Source: UBA8199 sp964507045 (GTDB lineage: Bacteria; Verrucomicrobiota; Verrucomicrobiia; Limisphaerales; UBA8199). From it: 64,000 nt of DNA. Under the pieces are notes generated by a model. That model saw nothing but the letters and a program-made list of their open reading frames with translations, had not been told where the DNA came from and made no database searches. The position numbers and the translations under genes were made by a program. Below, piece after piece: positions 26,091-34,048 of the stretch; positions within the stretch are counted from its first letter, which is position 1, and each line of letters begins with the position of its first letter. Where the stretch lies: the NCBI GenBank assembly GCA_964507045.1, contig CAZDOO010000003.1:56537-120536 (forward strand), read 5' to 3'.

Positions 26091-26830
26091 AATCCCGGCT
26101 CCTCTTCTTTGACTTTCTTCTGCGGCTCCGCCGGCGCTTTGGCGAGCGGTCGTTCCGCGCGGTGGAAGCTGGCCAGGTCCAGCCGCCGGGTGACCAGCTC
26201 CCGCACCACGGCTTGCTGCTTCTCGACCACCCGGTTCGCGTCCACCACCAGGAAGTTGAACTCGGTGCTCATGGCCAGGTATTGCTCCAGGATGCGCCCC
26301 TGGAAGATGCGAAAGCTTTCGTAGGGGTCGGCGGACAGGCGCAGGTCCATACCCGCCTCGAAATACTTCAACTGCGGCCGGCCATCCAGGATGCGCTTGA
26401 GCGAGACCTCCAGGTCCGACTTGAAGAAGAAGGTCAGGTCGGGCAGAGCCGCAAAGCCGTAAACGCCCCGCACCCATTCCGGCGGGCAACCCCGAACGAC
26501 ATCGCGCGCAAAGGCGGTAAAGATATAGCGGTCGCACAGGACGATGTAGCCGGCGCGCAGCAGCGGCACCAGGTGCCGCTCGTAGCGATCGGCAAAGTCC
26601 GTGGCGTGGATGAGGCTGAAGGTGGTGGGGGTAAGCAGCTCGCGCTTCTTGCCCTTGCTGGTAGCGGATTTGACCAGCTCGGAGGAATTCCACTCGCTGA
26701 AGTAAACCTTGAGATCCTGCAATTCGAGCCAGCGTTTCAGCAGGTAGATCTGGGTGGACTTCCCCGAGCCGTCCAGTCCTTCCACCGCAATCAGCCGGCC
26801 GGGAAAATTGAGTTCGGCGAACGTTTTCAT
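26087..26830 (-). CDS. Thymidylate kinase-like protein 1
   Basis: The 247-residue protein has an intact P-loop GLDGSGKST (residues 18-26), the CDRYIFTAFARD segment that holds the conserved Asp-Arg pair, and a Lys/Glu-rich tail (PQKKVKEEEPGL) of about 25 residues beyond the usual end. The family makes dTDP from dTMP. Nothing in the sequence excludes another nucleoside monophosphate. It heads the run tmk-like 1, tmk-like 2, glucokinase, with a four-base overlap to the second gene. A conventional single tmk elsewhere in the genome cannot be excluded. Confidence 0.82.
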   Translation of the reverse strand: MKTFAELNFPGRLIAVEGLDGSGKSTQIYLLKRWLELQDLKVYFSEWNSSELVKSATSKGKKRELLTPTTFSLIHATDFADRYERHLVPLLRAGYIVLCDRYIFTAFARDVVRGCPPEWVRGVYGFAALPDLTFFFKSDLEVSLKRILDGRPQLKYFEAGMDLRLSADPYESFRIFQGRILEQYLAMSTEFNFLVVDANRVVEKQQAVVRELVTRRLDLASFHRAERPLAKAPAEPQKKVKEEEPGL

Positions 26831-26934
26831 TGACTGCGCCCGCAGCCTAAACCCGCCTTGGCGGATTACAACTGTTTTCTAGCGCGGGTCAAACCCGCCG
26901 CCCCCATGGTGGCAGAATCGGCAAAAATAATCTG

Positions 26935-26962
26935 TTGACAAAGCAGGAGGGGAACCTACAAT
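26935..26962 (+). promoter_or_regulatory. Strong sigma70-type promoter of the FecR-domain gene
   Basis: A consensus TTGACA (26935-26940) is followed after 16 bases by TACAAT (26957-26962). The gene starts 40 bases downstream, with AGGAG at 26992-26996 as ribosome binding site. It is the best -35/-10 pair I found in the window. Confidence 0.75.
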
Positions 26963-27001
26963 TGCACCAAGAATGATGCAGTCTAGTCACTAGGAGCATA
27001 T

Positions 27002-27787
27002 ATGAAAGAAACTCGAAGCTTAGTCAGTAGGTTGTTAGCATGCGGGGTTGCGCTGGCGATGGTTTCCACGCTCGCGGCCCAAACGGTCAACCAGGGGGTG
27101 GCGAAAGTCGTCCGTCTTAAAGGTTCAGCCCGATACGTCGGCGGAAGCAACGACGGAAAGCTACTGAAGGTCGGCGACCTCGTTCAGCCTGGCAGCGTCA
27201 TTCAAACCGCGGAGAAGTCCCGCGTTGATTTTGTGCTGGGAGACGGGGCTGCGCCCGCGGCTCACCCGGTCGCGGGGGATATGCTTTCCTACAGTCCCAC
27301 GGTTGACCAAAACGTGGTACGGATGTGGGAGAATACCCTTCTGGGCATAGACAAGCTGAGCACGACCCAGACCGGGGCAGATGAGGTGACCGACACGCAG
27401 CTGGATTTGAAAGCGGGCCACATCTTCGGGATGGTGAAGAAGATGTCGGCCGCCTCGAAGTATGAGGTGAAGATTCCGAATGGCGTGGCCGGAATTCGCG
27501 GCACGGTTTACGACATTAGCGCAGACGGAATTGTCAAGGTGTTACAGGGCTCGGTGGTGCTGGCCTATGTCGGTGCGAATGGCGCGGTAAAGACTCAGGT
27601 CATCATGGGCCTCCAGGAGTATGATGCTCCGACCGACACGCTGAAGCCGCTGCCCGATGTGGATAAGACGGGTATGGAAGGCTGCATGAGAGGTTGGCCG
27701 GGAAGGCCCCCGGGGCCGCGCCCGCCGCCCGGACCCCCGCCGCCGGTACCGCCGTCACGCTGGCGCCCGGGGCCGCCAGGGCTGTAA
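27002..27787 (+). CDS. Exported FecR-domain protein with Pro-rich tail
   Basis: A signal peptide (residues 1-26, ending STLAAQ) is followed by a FecR-type domain (about 32-205): VRLKGSARYV, LKVGDLVQPGSVIQT, a long insertion, then YEVKIPNGVAGIRGTVYDIS and VLQGSVVLAYV. This module normally reads as a periplasmic beta structure. The tail after residue 225 is almost only Pro, Gly and Arg and is unlikely to fold. No sigma factor or TonB receptor is adjacent, so the classical iron-signalling role is not supported; Verrucomicrobia and related bacteria have many such stand-alone proteins. It has its own promoter and terminator and is probably well expressed. Confidence 0.82.
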   Translation: MKETRSLVSRLLACGVALAMVSTLAAQTVNQGVAKVVRLKGSARYVGGSNDGKLLKVGDLVQPGSVIQTAEKSRVDFVLGDGAAPAAHPVAGDMLSYSPTVDQNVVRMWENTLLGIDKLSTTQTGADEVTDTQLDLKAGHIFGMVKKMSAASKYEVKIPNGVAGIRGTVYDISADGIVKVLQGSVVLAYVGANGAVKTQVIMGLQEYDAPTDTLKPLPDVDKTGMEGCMRGWPGRPPGPRPPPGPPPPVPPSRWRPGPPGL

Positions 27788-27827
27788 TCAGCAGGGAAGC
27801 GTAGGCTCCTAACATTCTCGGTATAAT

Positions 27828-27870
27828 TTGCTCCCTTCTGGCATTGGCTGGAAGGGAGCAATTTGTTTGT
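27828..27870 (+). terminator. Intrinsic terminator after the FecR-domain gene
   Basis: An 11-bp perfect stem (TTGCTCCCTTC with its complement at 27851-27861) with a 12-base loop is followed by TTTGTTTGT. It lies 40 bases after the stop. Confidence 0.85.
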
Positions 27871-28034
27871 GGATACGTCGGGTGGGCTTGCACAGGAAAC
27901 CGCCCGGAAACCGCCCCGGGGCGAGCTTATTCCACGAGACGACAAGGTGGCTGGTGAAGCATGGAGCGCCCCATTGAGTTTTTCTCCCCGCACTTGACTT
28001 GCTCGCGCTGCTTGGAAACAATCCAAGCTGTCGT

Positions 28035-28454
28035 ATGCCGGAAAAGTCCAGTGCCAAGAGCAAAGCGTTGACCCGCAAGGTGACCCGGGAACTGGAGATC
28101 AAGATCTCTTTCCTCGAGGGGCTCGTCCGCCGGGATCCCCACTACGTTGAGGCGCTGCAGATGCTGGGAGACCATTACAGCCTACGCGGGGAGTTTGGCC
28201 AGAGTCTCAGAGTGGACCAGCGGCTTTCCCGGCTCCAGCCGGACAATCCGCTGGTCTTTTACAACCTGGCCTGCAGTCATTCCCTGAACGGCGAGCTGGA
28301 CCAGGCGGCGTCCGCCCTGGAGCAGGCGCTGACCCTGGGCTACCGCGATTTCAAATGGCTGGCCAAGGACCCGGATCTCAGCCAACTCCGCCAGCACCCG
28401 CTCTACCGCCGCATTGAGAGCCGGATCCAGACGATAAAGGTCCCTATCGCTTGA
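28035..28454 (+). CDS. Small TPR-repeat protein
   Basis: This 139-residue soluble protein has two to three tetratricopeptide-like helical pairs: EALQMLGDHYSLRGEFGQSL (about 37-56) and VFYNLACSHSLNGELDQAAS (about 74-93). The C-terminal part (ALTLGYRDFKWLAKDPDLSQL, in two pieces) matches the capping segment found in many small bacterial TPR proteins. The ATG at 28035 is preferred to a TTG 12 codons upstream. Its stop overlaps the TTG start of mtnA, so the two are translationally coupled. A scaffold role is likely; no partner is evident. Confidence 0.8.
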   Translation: MPEKSSAKSKALTRKVTRELEIKISFLEGLVRRDPHYVEALQMLGDHYSLRGEFGQSLRVDQRLSRLQPDNPLVFYNLACSHSLNGELDQAASALEQALTLGYRDFKWLAKDPDLSQLRQHPLYRRIESRIQTIKVPIA

Positions 28455-29572
28455 ATGTAACTGTCCAAGGGCGCGCCCGGCGCTTCCGCACGGTGTCGTT
28501 TGACGTCCGGCGCAACGCCGTCCTCCTCATTGAGCAGCGGCTGCTGCCTCATGAGTTTCGCATCGTGGCCGCTCGCGATTTCCACCAGACCGCGCGGGCT
28601 ATCCAGGACATGATTGTGCGCGGCGCCGGCGCAATTGGGGCCACGGCAGCTTACGGGCTGGCCCAGGGGGCGCGGGCTTTCCGGGGGAGCAGCCGCGCGC
28701 GCTTCCAGCAGCACGTGCGGCGGGTTGCCGAAACGCTCGCCGCCGCGCGCCCCACCGCTGTTGACCCGGTCAACGCCATCGCCTGGGTACGCCGGGCCAT
28801 GCGTGCGGGCCGAACGGTGGAGGAGCAGCAGGCTTTGGCGCTGGCAGCGGCCGAGGAGTTCGCCAACGACGATGTGCGGCATTGCGAGGCCATCGGCCAG
28901 CACGGGGCCAGGCTGATCCGCAACGGCATGAATGTGCTCACCCACTGCAATGCCGGCTGGCTCGCTTTCGTGGATATCGGCACCGCCACGGCGCCGCTTT
29001 ATGCGGCCCAGGCGCGAGGGCGGAAGTTTCACGTCTATTGTGACGAGACGCGGCCGCGCTCGCAGGGGGCGACACTCACGGCCTGGGAGCTGGCGCAGCA
29101 GGGGGTCTCACACCAGATCATTGCCGACAATGCCGCCGGCCACTTGATGCAGCGCGGGAAGATCGACCTGGTGATTGTGGGGAGTGACCGCACCCTGGGC
29201 CGCACGGGCGAAGTCACGAACAAGATCGGCACCTACACCAAGGCCGTGCTGGCCCGGCGGCATGGAATCCCTTTCTACGTCGCCATTCCCCTCTCCACGA
29301 TTGACTGGAACCTGAAGTCCGGATTCGACATTCCCATCGAGGAGCGGCACGAGAGCGAAGTGCTGGGAGCGTGGGGCATGGCTGCGGTGCCTGGGCGGTC
29401 GCACCGGGTGCGGCGCGTCTACGCGCGCGTGGCCAACCCCACCAGCGGGGCCTTGAATCCCGGATTTGACGTCACCCCGGCCGAATTGATCACGGGCATC
29501 ATTACGCCGGCGGGGATTCTGAAACCGCGCGAGTTGTGGGCGCGGCGGCGGGAGCTGGGCTGGACGGACTGA
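28451..29572 (+). CDS. mtnA: S-methyl-5-thioribose-1-phosphate isomerase
   Basis: The 373-residue protein carries the full set of MtnA motifs: IVRGAGAIG (about 56-63), LTHCNAGW with the catalytic Cys166, DETRPRSQGATLTAWEL (about 198), and VGSDR with the catalytic Asp246 followed by NKIGTY. It isomerises methylthioribose 1-phosphate to methylthioribulose 1-phosphate in the methionine salvage pathway, in the cytoplasm. The usual VGADRI is VGSDRT here, a mild change. It begins with TTG in a TTGA overlap with the TPR gene. No other salvage gene is next to it. An eIF2B-type paralogue is less likely because both catalytic residues are present. Confidence 0.92.
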   Translation: MNVTVQGRARRFRTVSFDVRRNAVLLIEQRLLPHEFRIVAARDFHQTARAIQDMIVRGAGAIGATAAYGLAQGARAFRGSSRARFQQHVRRVAETLAAARPTAVDPVNAIAWVRRAMRAGRTVEEQQALALAAAEEFANDDVRHCEAIGQHGARLIRNGMNVLTHCNAGWLAFVDIGTATAPLYAAQARGRKFHVYCDETRPRSQGATLTAWELAQQGVSHQIIADNAAGHLMQRGKIDLVIVGSDRTLGRTGEVTNKIGTYTKAVLARRHGIPFYVAIPLSTIDWNLKSGFDIPIEERHESEVLGAWGMAAVPGRSHRVRRVYARVANPTSGALNPGFDVTPAELITGIITPAGILKPRELWARRRELGWTD

Positions 29573-29573
29573 G

Positions 29574-30047
29574 CTAAGCCCGGCCCGATTTCCAGAACTG
29601 CCACCAGCGCCTCCGGGGCCGAGGACTTTTCCATTCCTCGTAGCGCCGGTTGATTCGGGCGGCAATTTTCTCGTAGTTCCCCCAGTTGTCCGCCACGTGC
29701 CAGAAGCTGGGCAGGCCCGCGGCGAGCGTCTTCTTGTAATCGGCGAAGTATTCACCCCGGCGCCCGGCTGCATCCACGTAGTAATGCTGCGCGAACAAAT
29801 TGCCCTCGTCGTTCAAGTCTCTCTCGGAGAAGCGTTCCTTGCAGGCAGCTTCGAAGAACTGCCGCCCGGTAATCTCGCGCCGTCGCAACCGCGCCAGGGG
29901 TTCCACCGAATGCTGGCGGTGAAAGTCGCTCTCCAGGTTGTTCAGCACGGCCCAGGCGAGAAACATCCCGATGTGCGTTCCTGCGTGACCTTTGGGCAGA
30001 GGCTCGGCCTCGGTGCTGTAGTCGAAGTCTGCACGGTCGTATGACAT
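29574..30047 (-). CDS. Uncharacterised small protein (DUF7832-like)
   Basis: A 157-residue soluble protein starts MSYDRADFDYS and contains AGTHIGMFLAWAVLNNLE, FFEAACKERFSERDLNDEGN and YFADYKKTLAAGLPSFWHVAD. I recall this pattern from a widespread family of unknown function (DUF7832, by memory), found in many phyla and sometimes near toxin or immunity genes. The C terminus is Arg/Trp-rich. It converges with mtnA with only one base between the stops. No catalytic residues stand out. The ATG at 30047 is chosen because homologues as I recall them begin at this point. Confidence 0.7.
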   Translation of the reverse strand: MSYDRADFDYSTEAEPLPKGHAGTHIGMFLAWAVLNNLESDFHRQHSVEPLARLRRREITGRQFFEAACKERFSERDLNDEGNLFAQHYYVDAAGRRGEYFADYKKTLAAGLPSFWHVADNWGNYEKIAARINRRYEEWKSPRPRRRWWQFWKSGRA

Positions 30048-30307
30048 GCCGGCTCTGATATACAATGACTGGGCACTCGGTGCAACCCAACCAACGCCAG
30101 GGAAGGGAAGCTCAAACCATAACATGTCTCGCTTGGGTCGGGCCCATGAAAACCATCAGGGAGCGGCAGGGACATAAAAGGATTCCGCACTTTGCGACCG
30201 TCTTGCTGTGAGACAGATTATTCGGAAAATAGGGCCCGATTCGGCACGGAACTCGCTCCAATTGCTTGTTTTGTTGGGATCCTGCGGTGCAAGAAGCTGA
30301 TACATAA

Positions 30308-30889
30308 ATGAACAAGCGCGCTCAACTGAAGGTCATTTTGGCGAGCCTGGCCAACCTGCTGGTGCTCAGTTACATCGCGTACCTGACCGGGTACAACTTC
30401 CTGTTCTTCGTCTTTTTCTTCATCCCGGTTGCCCTGTGCGGCTGGCACCTGGGACGGCTCTCGGTGTTCTGCATGGCAGTGGCCAGCGGGATGAGTTGGT
30501 GCGTCGTGGACATCCTCTCCAGCCACCAATATCCCTCCGAGCTGTTCCGCTATGCCAACACCATGATCTGCTTCCTGGCCTTTGCGATCATCGGGCTGCT
30601 GGTGCAGGGGTTGCGCCACAGCCTCGGCGAGCAACTGCGCGTACGCAAGGAGCTGGAGACCGCGCTCGAAGCAAGCCGACGCGCAGCCGATGAACTCCAC
30701 CGGCTGCAAGATCACATGCAGGTCGTCTGCGCCTGGACCAAGCGCATCAATGTGGAGGGGCGCTGGGTGGCGCTCGACGAGTTCCTGACCGAGCAGCTCA
30801 AGGCCAAGGTCTCCTACGGCGTTTCTCCGGAAGCCATGCAGAATATCCTGCATACCGTGGAGCCTGCGGGAGCCCCCGTGTCGGCTTGA
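30308..30889 (+). CDS. Four-helix membrane protein with coiled coil and eroded Cys motif
   Basis: The 193-residue protein has about four hydrophobic helices (roughly 8-26, 30-47, 50-70, 85-103), a coiled coil (105-135), and a C-terminal 40-residue module VVCAWTKRINVEGRWVALDE ... GVSPEA. The layout is that of sensor-kinase N termini, and the last module resembles a CxxCxxI...W...GxCPxC element seen in many bacterial sensor proteins; here only the first Cys (141) is kept, with Thr144, Ser173 and Ala176 in the other positions. There is no kinase domain. It may be a regulatory or orphan sensor fragment. The function is unknown. Confidence 0.7.
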   Translation: MNKRAQLKVILASLANLLVLSYIAYLTGYNFLFFVFFFIPVALCGWHLGRLSVFCMAVASGMSWCVVDILSSHQYPSELFRYANTMICFLAFAIIGLLVQGLRHSLGEQLRVRKELETALEASRRAADELHRLQDHMQVVCAWTKRINVEGRWVALDEFLTEQLKAKVSYGVSPEAMQNILHTVEPAGAPVSA

Positions 30890-30984
30890 GCCGCAGCGAG
30901 CTGTATTCTCTTCCGGCGGACGCAGGGAAGGCGTGTTTTAAGCTTGCGCCCGCACTGCTTTGCCGCTACTTCTGCCTTACATAT

Positions 30985-31272
30985 ATGGCAAAAGCATTAA
31001 CTAAATCACAAACTGTCGCATCAGTTGCGGAAACCGTTGGCATTACCAAGAAGCAGGCCGGTCAGGTCCTGGAGGCGCTGGTGGCGCTGGCTTATAAGCA
31101 GGCCAAGAACAGCTTCACGCTGCCCGGGCTGGGCAAGCTGGTGCTCGTCAATCGCAAAGCGCGCATGGGCCGCAATCCGGCGACCGGCGAGGCGATCAAG
31201 ATTCCGGCCAAGCGCGTGGTGAAGTTCCGCGTCGCCAAGGCTGCCAAGGACGCGATCCTGGGAGCCAAGTAA
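30985..31272 (+). CDS. HU-family DNA-binding protein
   Basis: This 95-residue protein (start at ATG 30985, MAKALTKSQTVASVAETVGI) is of standard HU length. Helices at the N terminus are followed by LPGLGKLVLVNRKARMGRN and the DNA-binding arm region RNPATGEAIKIPAKRVVKF. It bends DNA and shapes the nucleoid. The protein is Lys- and Ala-rich. It follows the membrane protein gene by 95 bases and has its own terminator. The call as HU rather than IHF rests on its being a lone gene. Confidence 0.92.
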   Translation: MAKALTKSQTVASVAETVGITKKQAGQVLEALVALAYKQAKNSFTLPGLGKLVLVNRKARMGRNPATGEAIKIPAKRVVKFRVAKAAKDAILGAK

Positions 31273-31297
31273 GCGGCATCGTTTCAGTTCTGTTGTA

Positions 31298-31330
31298 AAA
31301 GGCGGGGGAGTATCCTCCGCCTTTCCTGTT
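31298..31330 (+). terminator. Intrinsic terminator after the HU gene
   Basis: AAAGGCGGGGGA (31298-31309) pairs with TCCTCCGCCTTT (31313-31324) with one mismatch, followed by a short mixed pyrimidine tract (CCTGTT). It lies 25 bases after the HU stop. Confidence 0.65.
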
Positions 31331-31465
31331 GTTCCGGCCGATGGGGCTAATGACCAGCTGCGGGGATCACTAGCGGCGCTTCGCGGGTCTCGATTGCGCT
31401 GGGCCTTGCCGTCGCGGCCTCGTTTTGGGCTTTGAACGGCATCGTGGGGAGGTAGTATTGACCGG

Positions 31466-32362
31466 GTGACGGTCCTCGAAGTGATTCAGCGCAGCGCGAA
31501 GTTCCTGGGCGAAAAGGGCGTGGAGTCGCCCCGCCTGCAGGCGGAGCTGCTGCTGGCACACCAGCTCAAGCTGCCGCGCATGAGATTGTATCTGGACTTC
31601 GAGCGCGCGCTGACACCGGCCGAGCTGGATGCGTTTCGAGAACTCATCAAACGGCGGGGACAGCGTGAGCCCTTGCAGCACATCGTCGGCTCGACGTCGT
31701 TTTGCGGCCTCGAGATCGCCGTCAACCGCCACGTGCTGATTCCGCGCCCCGAGACCGAGCTGCTGGCTGAGCGCGGCTGGAGCTTCCTCAATCAACTCTC
31801 CACTTCCGGCTCGCAATCGTTAACCGCGCTGGACTTCGGTACCGGGAGCGGCTGCCTGGCGATCGCGCTGGCGTGGAAGTGCCCGGCGGCGGCGGTCTGG
31901 GCGGTGGATATCTCCGCCGAAGCGCTCGATTTGGCGCGCCAGAATGCGGCGCGGCATGGCATGGCGGAGCGTATCCGCTTCCTGCACGGGGACGGTTTTG
32001 GGGCGGTGGCGCCGGGGGTGCGCTTCGACCTGATGGTCAGCAACCCGCCCTACATCCCGAGCGGGGAAATCGCCACTTTGCAGGCGGAAGTGCGCGATTA
32101 CGATCCGCGCGGGGCGCTGGATGGGGGCACGGATGGACTGGATTACGGGCGGCGGCTGGCGGCGGAGGCGGCGGCATGGTTAAAACCGCAGGGCCGGCTA
32201 ATGATGGAATTCGGCGATGGCCAGGCGGACCGGCTGCGCGAGTTGTTCCAGGAACAAAAGTGGATTGTGGAATCGGTGGTGGAGGACTACACTCGCCGGC
32301 CAAGATTCCTGGTTGCCGCGCGATCGGCAGCGAAGCCGGGCGCGCCCGGCCAACCGTCATGA
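31466..32362 (+). CDS. prmC: Release factor glutamine methyltransferase
   Basis: The 298-residue protein has an N-terminal helical domain, then a Rossmann methyltransferase domain with the SAM loop LDFGTGSGCLAIALA (about 117-131) and the signature NPPY (about 192-195, in VSNPPYIPS), which contacts the target glutamine. PrmC methylates the GGQ glutamine of release factors RF1 and RF2. The GTG start at 31466 gives the expected N terminus (MTVLEVIQRSAKFL). The release factor gene often found upstream is absent here. murA follows after 22 bases, so they are probably one transcript. Confidence 0.92.
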   Translation: MTVLEVIQRSAKFLGEKGVESPRLQAELLLAHQLKLPRMRLYLDFERALTPAELDAFRELIKRRGQREPLQHIVGSTSFCGLEIAVNRHVLIPRPETELLAERGWSFLNQLSTSGSQSLTALDFGTGSGCLAIALAWKCPAAAVWAVDISAEALDLARQNAARHGMAERIRFLHGDGFGAVAPGVRFDLMVSNPPYIPSGEIATLQAEVRDYDPRGALDGGTDGLDYGRRLAAEAAAWLKPQGRLMMEFGDGQADRLRELFQEQKWIVESVVEDYTRRPRFLVAARSAAKPGAPGQPS

Positions 32363-32384
32363 GTTACTGTAAAACTGAGTTTTC

Positions 32385-33647
32385 ATGGATAGTCTTTTGA
32401 TCAAAGGTTCCGTGCCGCTGCACGGGGAGGTCATCATCAGCGGGGCCAAGAATGCCGTGCTGCCGATCATGGCGGCCACGCTGCTGACGAGCGAACCGTG
32501 CGTGATCCGGCGTGTGCCCAACCTGAGCGATGTGAAGTTCATGGGCCAGATCCTGACCTGGCTGGGGGCGCAGGTGCGGTTCGAGGGGGACGCGGTGCGG
32601 GTGCAGGCGCGGAAGGTCAAGGGGGCCGGGGATTACGATCTGATCCGCAAAATGCGGGGGTCCATCTGCGTGATGGGGCCGCTGCTGGGCCGGCTGCGCA
32701 AGGCGACGGTGTCGTTGCCGGGCGGTTGCGTGATCGGGGCGCGGCCCATCAACCTGCACCTGAAGGGATTCGAGGCGCTGGGGGCGAAGGTGGTAATCCA
32801 GAGCGGCTATGTGCAAGCCACGGCGAAGCGGTTGACGGGGTCGGCGTTATTTCTGGGCGGGCGGGCGGGCTCGACGGTGCTGGGGACCGCGAACGTGATG
32901 ATGGCCGCCGTCCTAGCGGAGGGCGTGACGGTGATCGAGAGCGCGGCGTGCGAACCGGAGGTTGTGGACCTGGCCAACTTTCTCAACGCGATGGGCGCGC
33001 AGGTTTCCGGCGCCGGCAGCCCGACGGTCACCATCACCGGGGTGAAGGAACTGCATGGCGCGGAACATGAGGTGATTCCGGATCGGATCGAAGCCGCCAC
33101 CTATGCCATCGCCGCCGCCGCCACCAACGGTGAAGTGACCCTGCGCGGCGCGCGCGCCGAGCACATGCGGGCGGTACTCGACAAGCTCAAGGATGCGGGC
33201 GTCGGCATCGAGCGCTGCGGGGCGGACATCACCATCCGCCGGCAAGGCCGGTTGAAAGCGGTGGATGTGACCACTCTGCCCTACTCGGGTTTCCCCACCG
33301 ACGTCCAAGCCCAACTGATGGCGCTCATGACCCTGGCGCCGGGCATCAGCATTATTACGGAGCGGATATTTGAGTCCCGCTTCATGCACGTCAGCGAGCT
33401 GACGCGCTTGGGGGCGGACATTGAAATCGAAGGGCCCAGTGCGATTGTGAAGGGCGGCAAGCCGTTGAGCGGGGCGCCGGTCATGGCCAGCGATTTGCGG
33501 GCTTCGGCGGCGCTGGTGATCGCGGGGCTGGCCGCACGCGGCACCACGCAGGTGAATCGCGTGTATCACATTGACCGCGGCTACGAGAATATTGACAGCA
33601 AGCTGCGCCGACTGGGCGCACGGATCGAGCGAATTGAGGAAACATGA
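32385..33647 (+). CDS. murA: UDP-N-acetylglucosamine 1-carboxyvinyltransferase
   Basis: This 420-residue protein aligns with MurA throughout: ISGAKNAVLPIMAATLL near the N terminus with the substrate-binding Lys22-Asn23, LPGGCVIGARP with the catalytic Cys115 (fosfomycin target), and HEVIPDRIEA (about 230). It adds enolpyruvate to UDP-GlcNAc, the first committed step of peptidoglycan synthesis, in the cytoplasm. The presence of Cys rather than Asp at 115 predicts fosfomycin sensitivity of the enzyme itself. Its stop overlaps the start of the next gene (ATGA). Confidence 0.95.
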   Translation: MDSLLIKGSVPLHGEVIISGAKNAVLPIMAATLLTSEPCVIRRVPNLSDVKFMGQILTWLGAQVRFEGDAVRVQARKVKGAGDYDLIRKMRGSICVMGPLLGRLRKATVSLPGGCVIGARPINLHLKGFEALGAKVVIQSGYVQATAKRLTGSALFLGGRAGSTVLGTANVMMAAVLAEGVTVIESAACEPEVVDLANFLNAMGAQVSGAGSPTVTITGVKELHGAEHEVIPDRIEAATYAIAAAATNGEVTLRGARAEHMRAVLDKLKDAGVGIERCGADITIRRQGRLKAVDVTTLPYSGFPTDVQAQLMALMTLAPGISIITERIFESRFMHVSELTRLGADIEIEGPSAIVKGGKPLSGAPVMASDLRASAALVIAGLAARGTTQVNRVYHIDRGYENIDSKLRRLGARIERIEET

Positions 33648-34048
33648 CTAAACTGATTGCGGCCCTGATTATCGTGGGGGTGCTTTACGGCGGCTGGGAA
33701 CTGTTCCTGTACTGGGAAAAGGTCAAGAACGAGGAAGAGACCAAACAGAAACAGGAGGCGGCAGCCAGCGTGATGGGCGATCAACTGCCAGGCATGTCCT
33801 ACCAGCTTGAAGAGAGCTTGCGGACGGCTCGCAACCAGGGCGCCGCCGGGTTGAAAGCCTGGCTTAAGAACCACAGCCAAAGCGTCGAGGACCCGCGCAA
33901 GGCGTGGATCGAGCTGGATTACTGCGTGGCGGTGGCCCGGGAAGATCCCGCGGAAGCCAGGCGCGTGTTTGCCAGCGTCAAAGAGCGCATCGGTCCGGCG
34001 TCGCCCGTCTGGCAGCGGGTGAAGCAGCTCGAGAAGACCTACGAGTAA
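33644..34048 (+). CDS. Small membrane-anchored protein of unknown function
   Basis: This 134-residue protein starts in a four-base overlap with the murA stop, so it is translationally coupled. Residues 4-22 form a single membrane helix (LIAALIIVGVLYGGWELFLY in part), followed by a charged coiled-coil stretch (KNEEETKQKQEAAAS) and a helical domain with WLKNHSQSVEDPRKAWIELD. The soluble part probably faces the periplasm. I do not recognise the family. The coupling with murA suggests an envelope role, by position only. Confidence 0.65.
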   Translation: MTKLIAALIIVGVLYGGWELFLYWEKVKNEEETKQKQEAAASVMGDQLPGMSYQLEESLRTARNQGAAGLKAWLKNHSQSVEDPRKAWIELDYCVAVAREDPAEARRVFASVKERIGPASPVWQRVKQLEKTYE

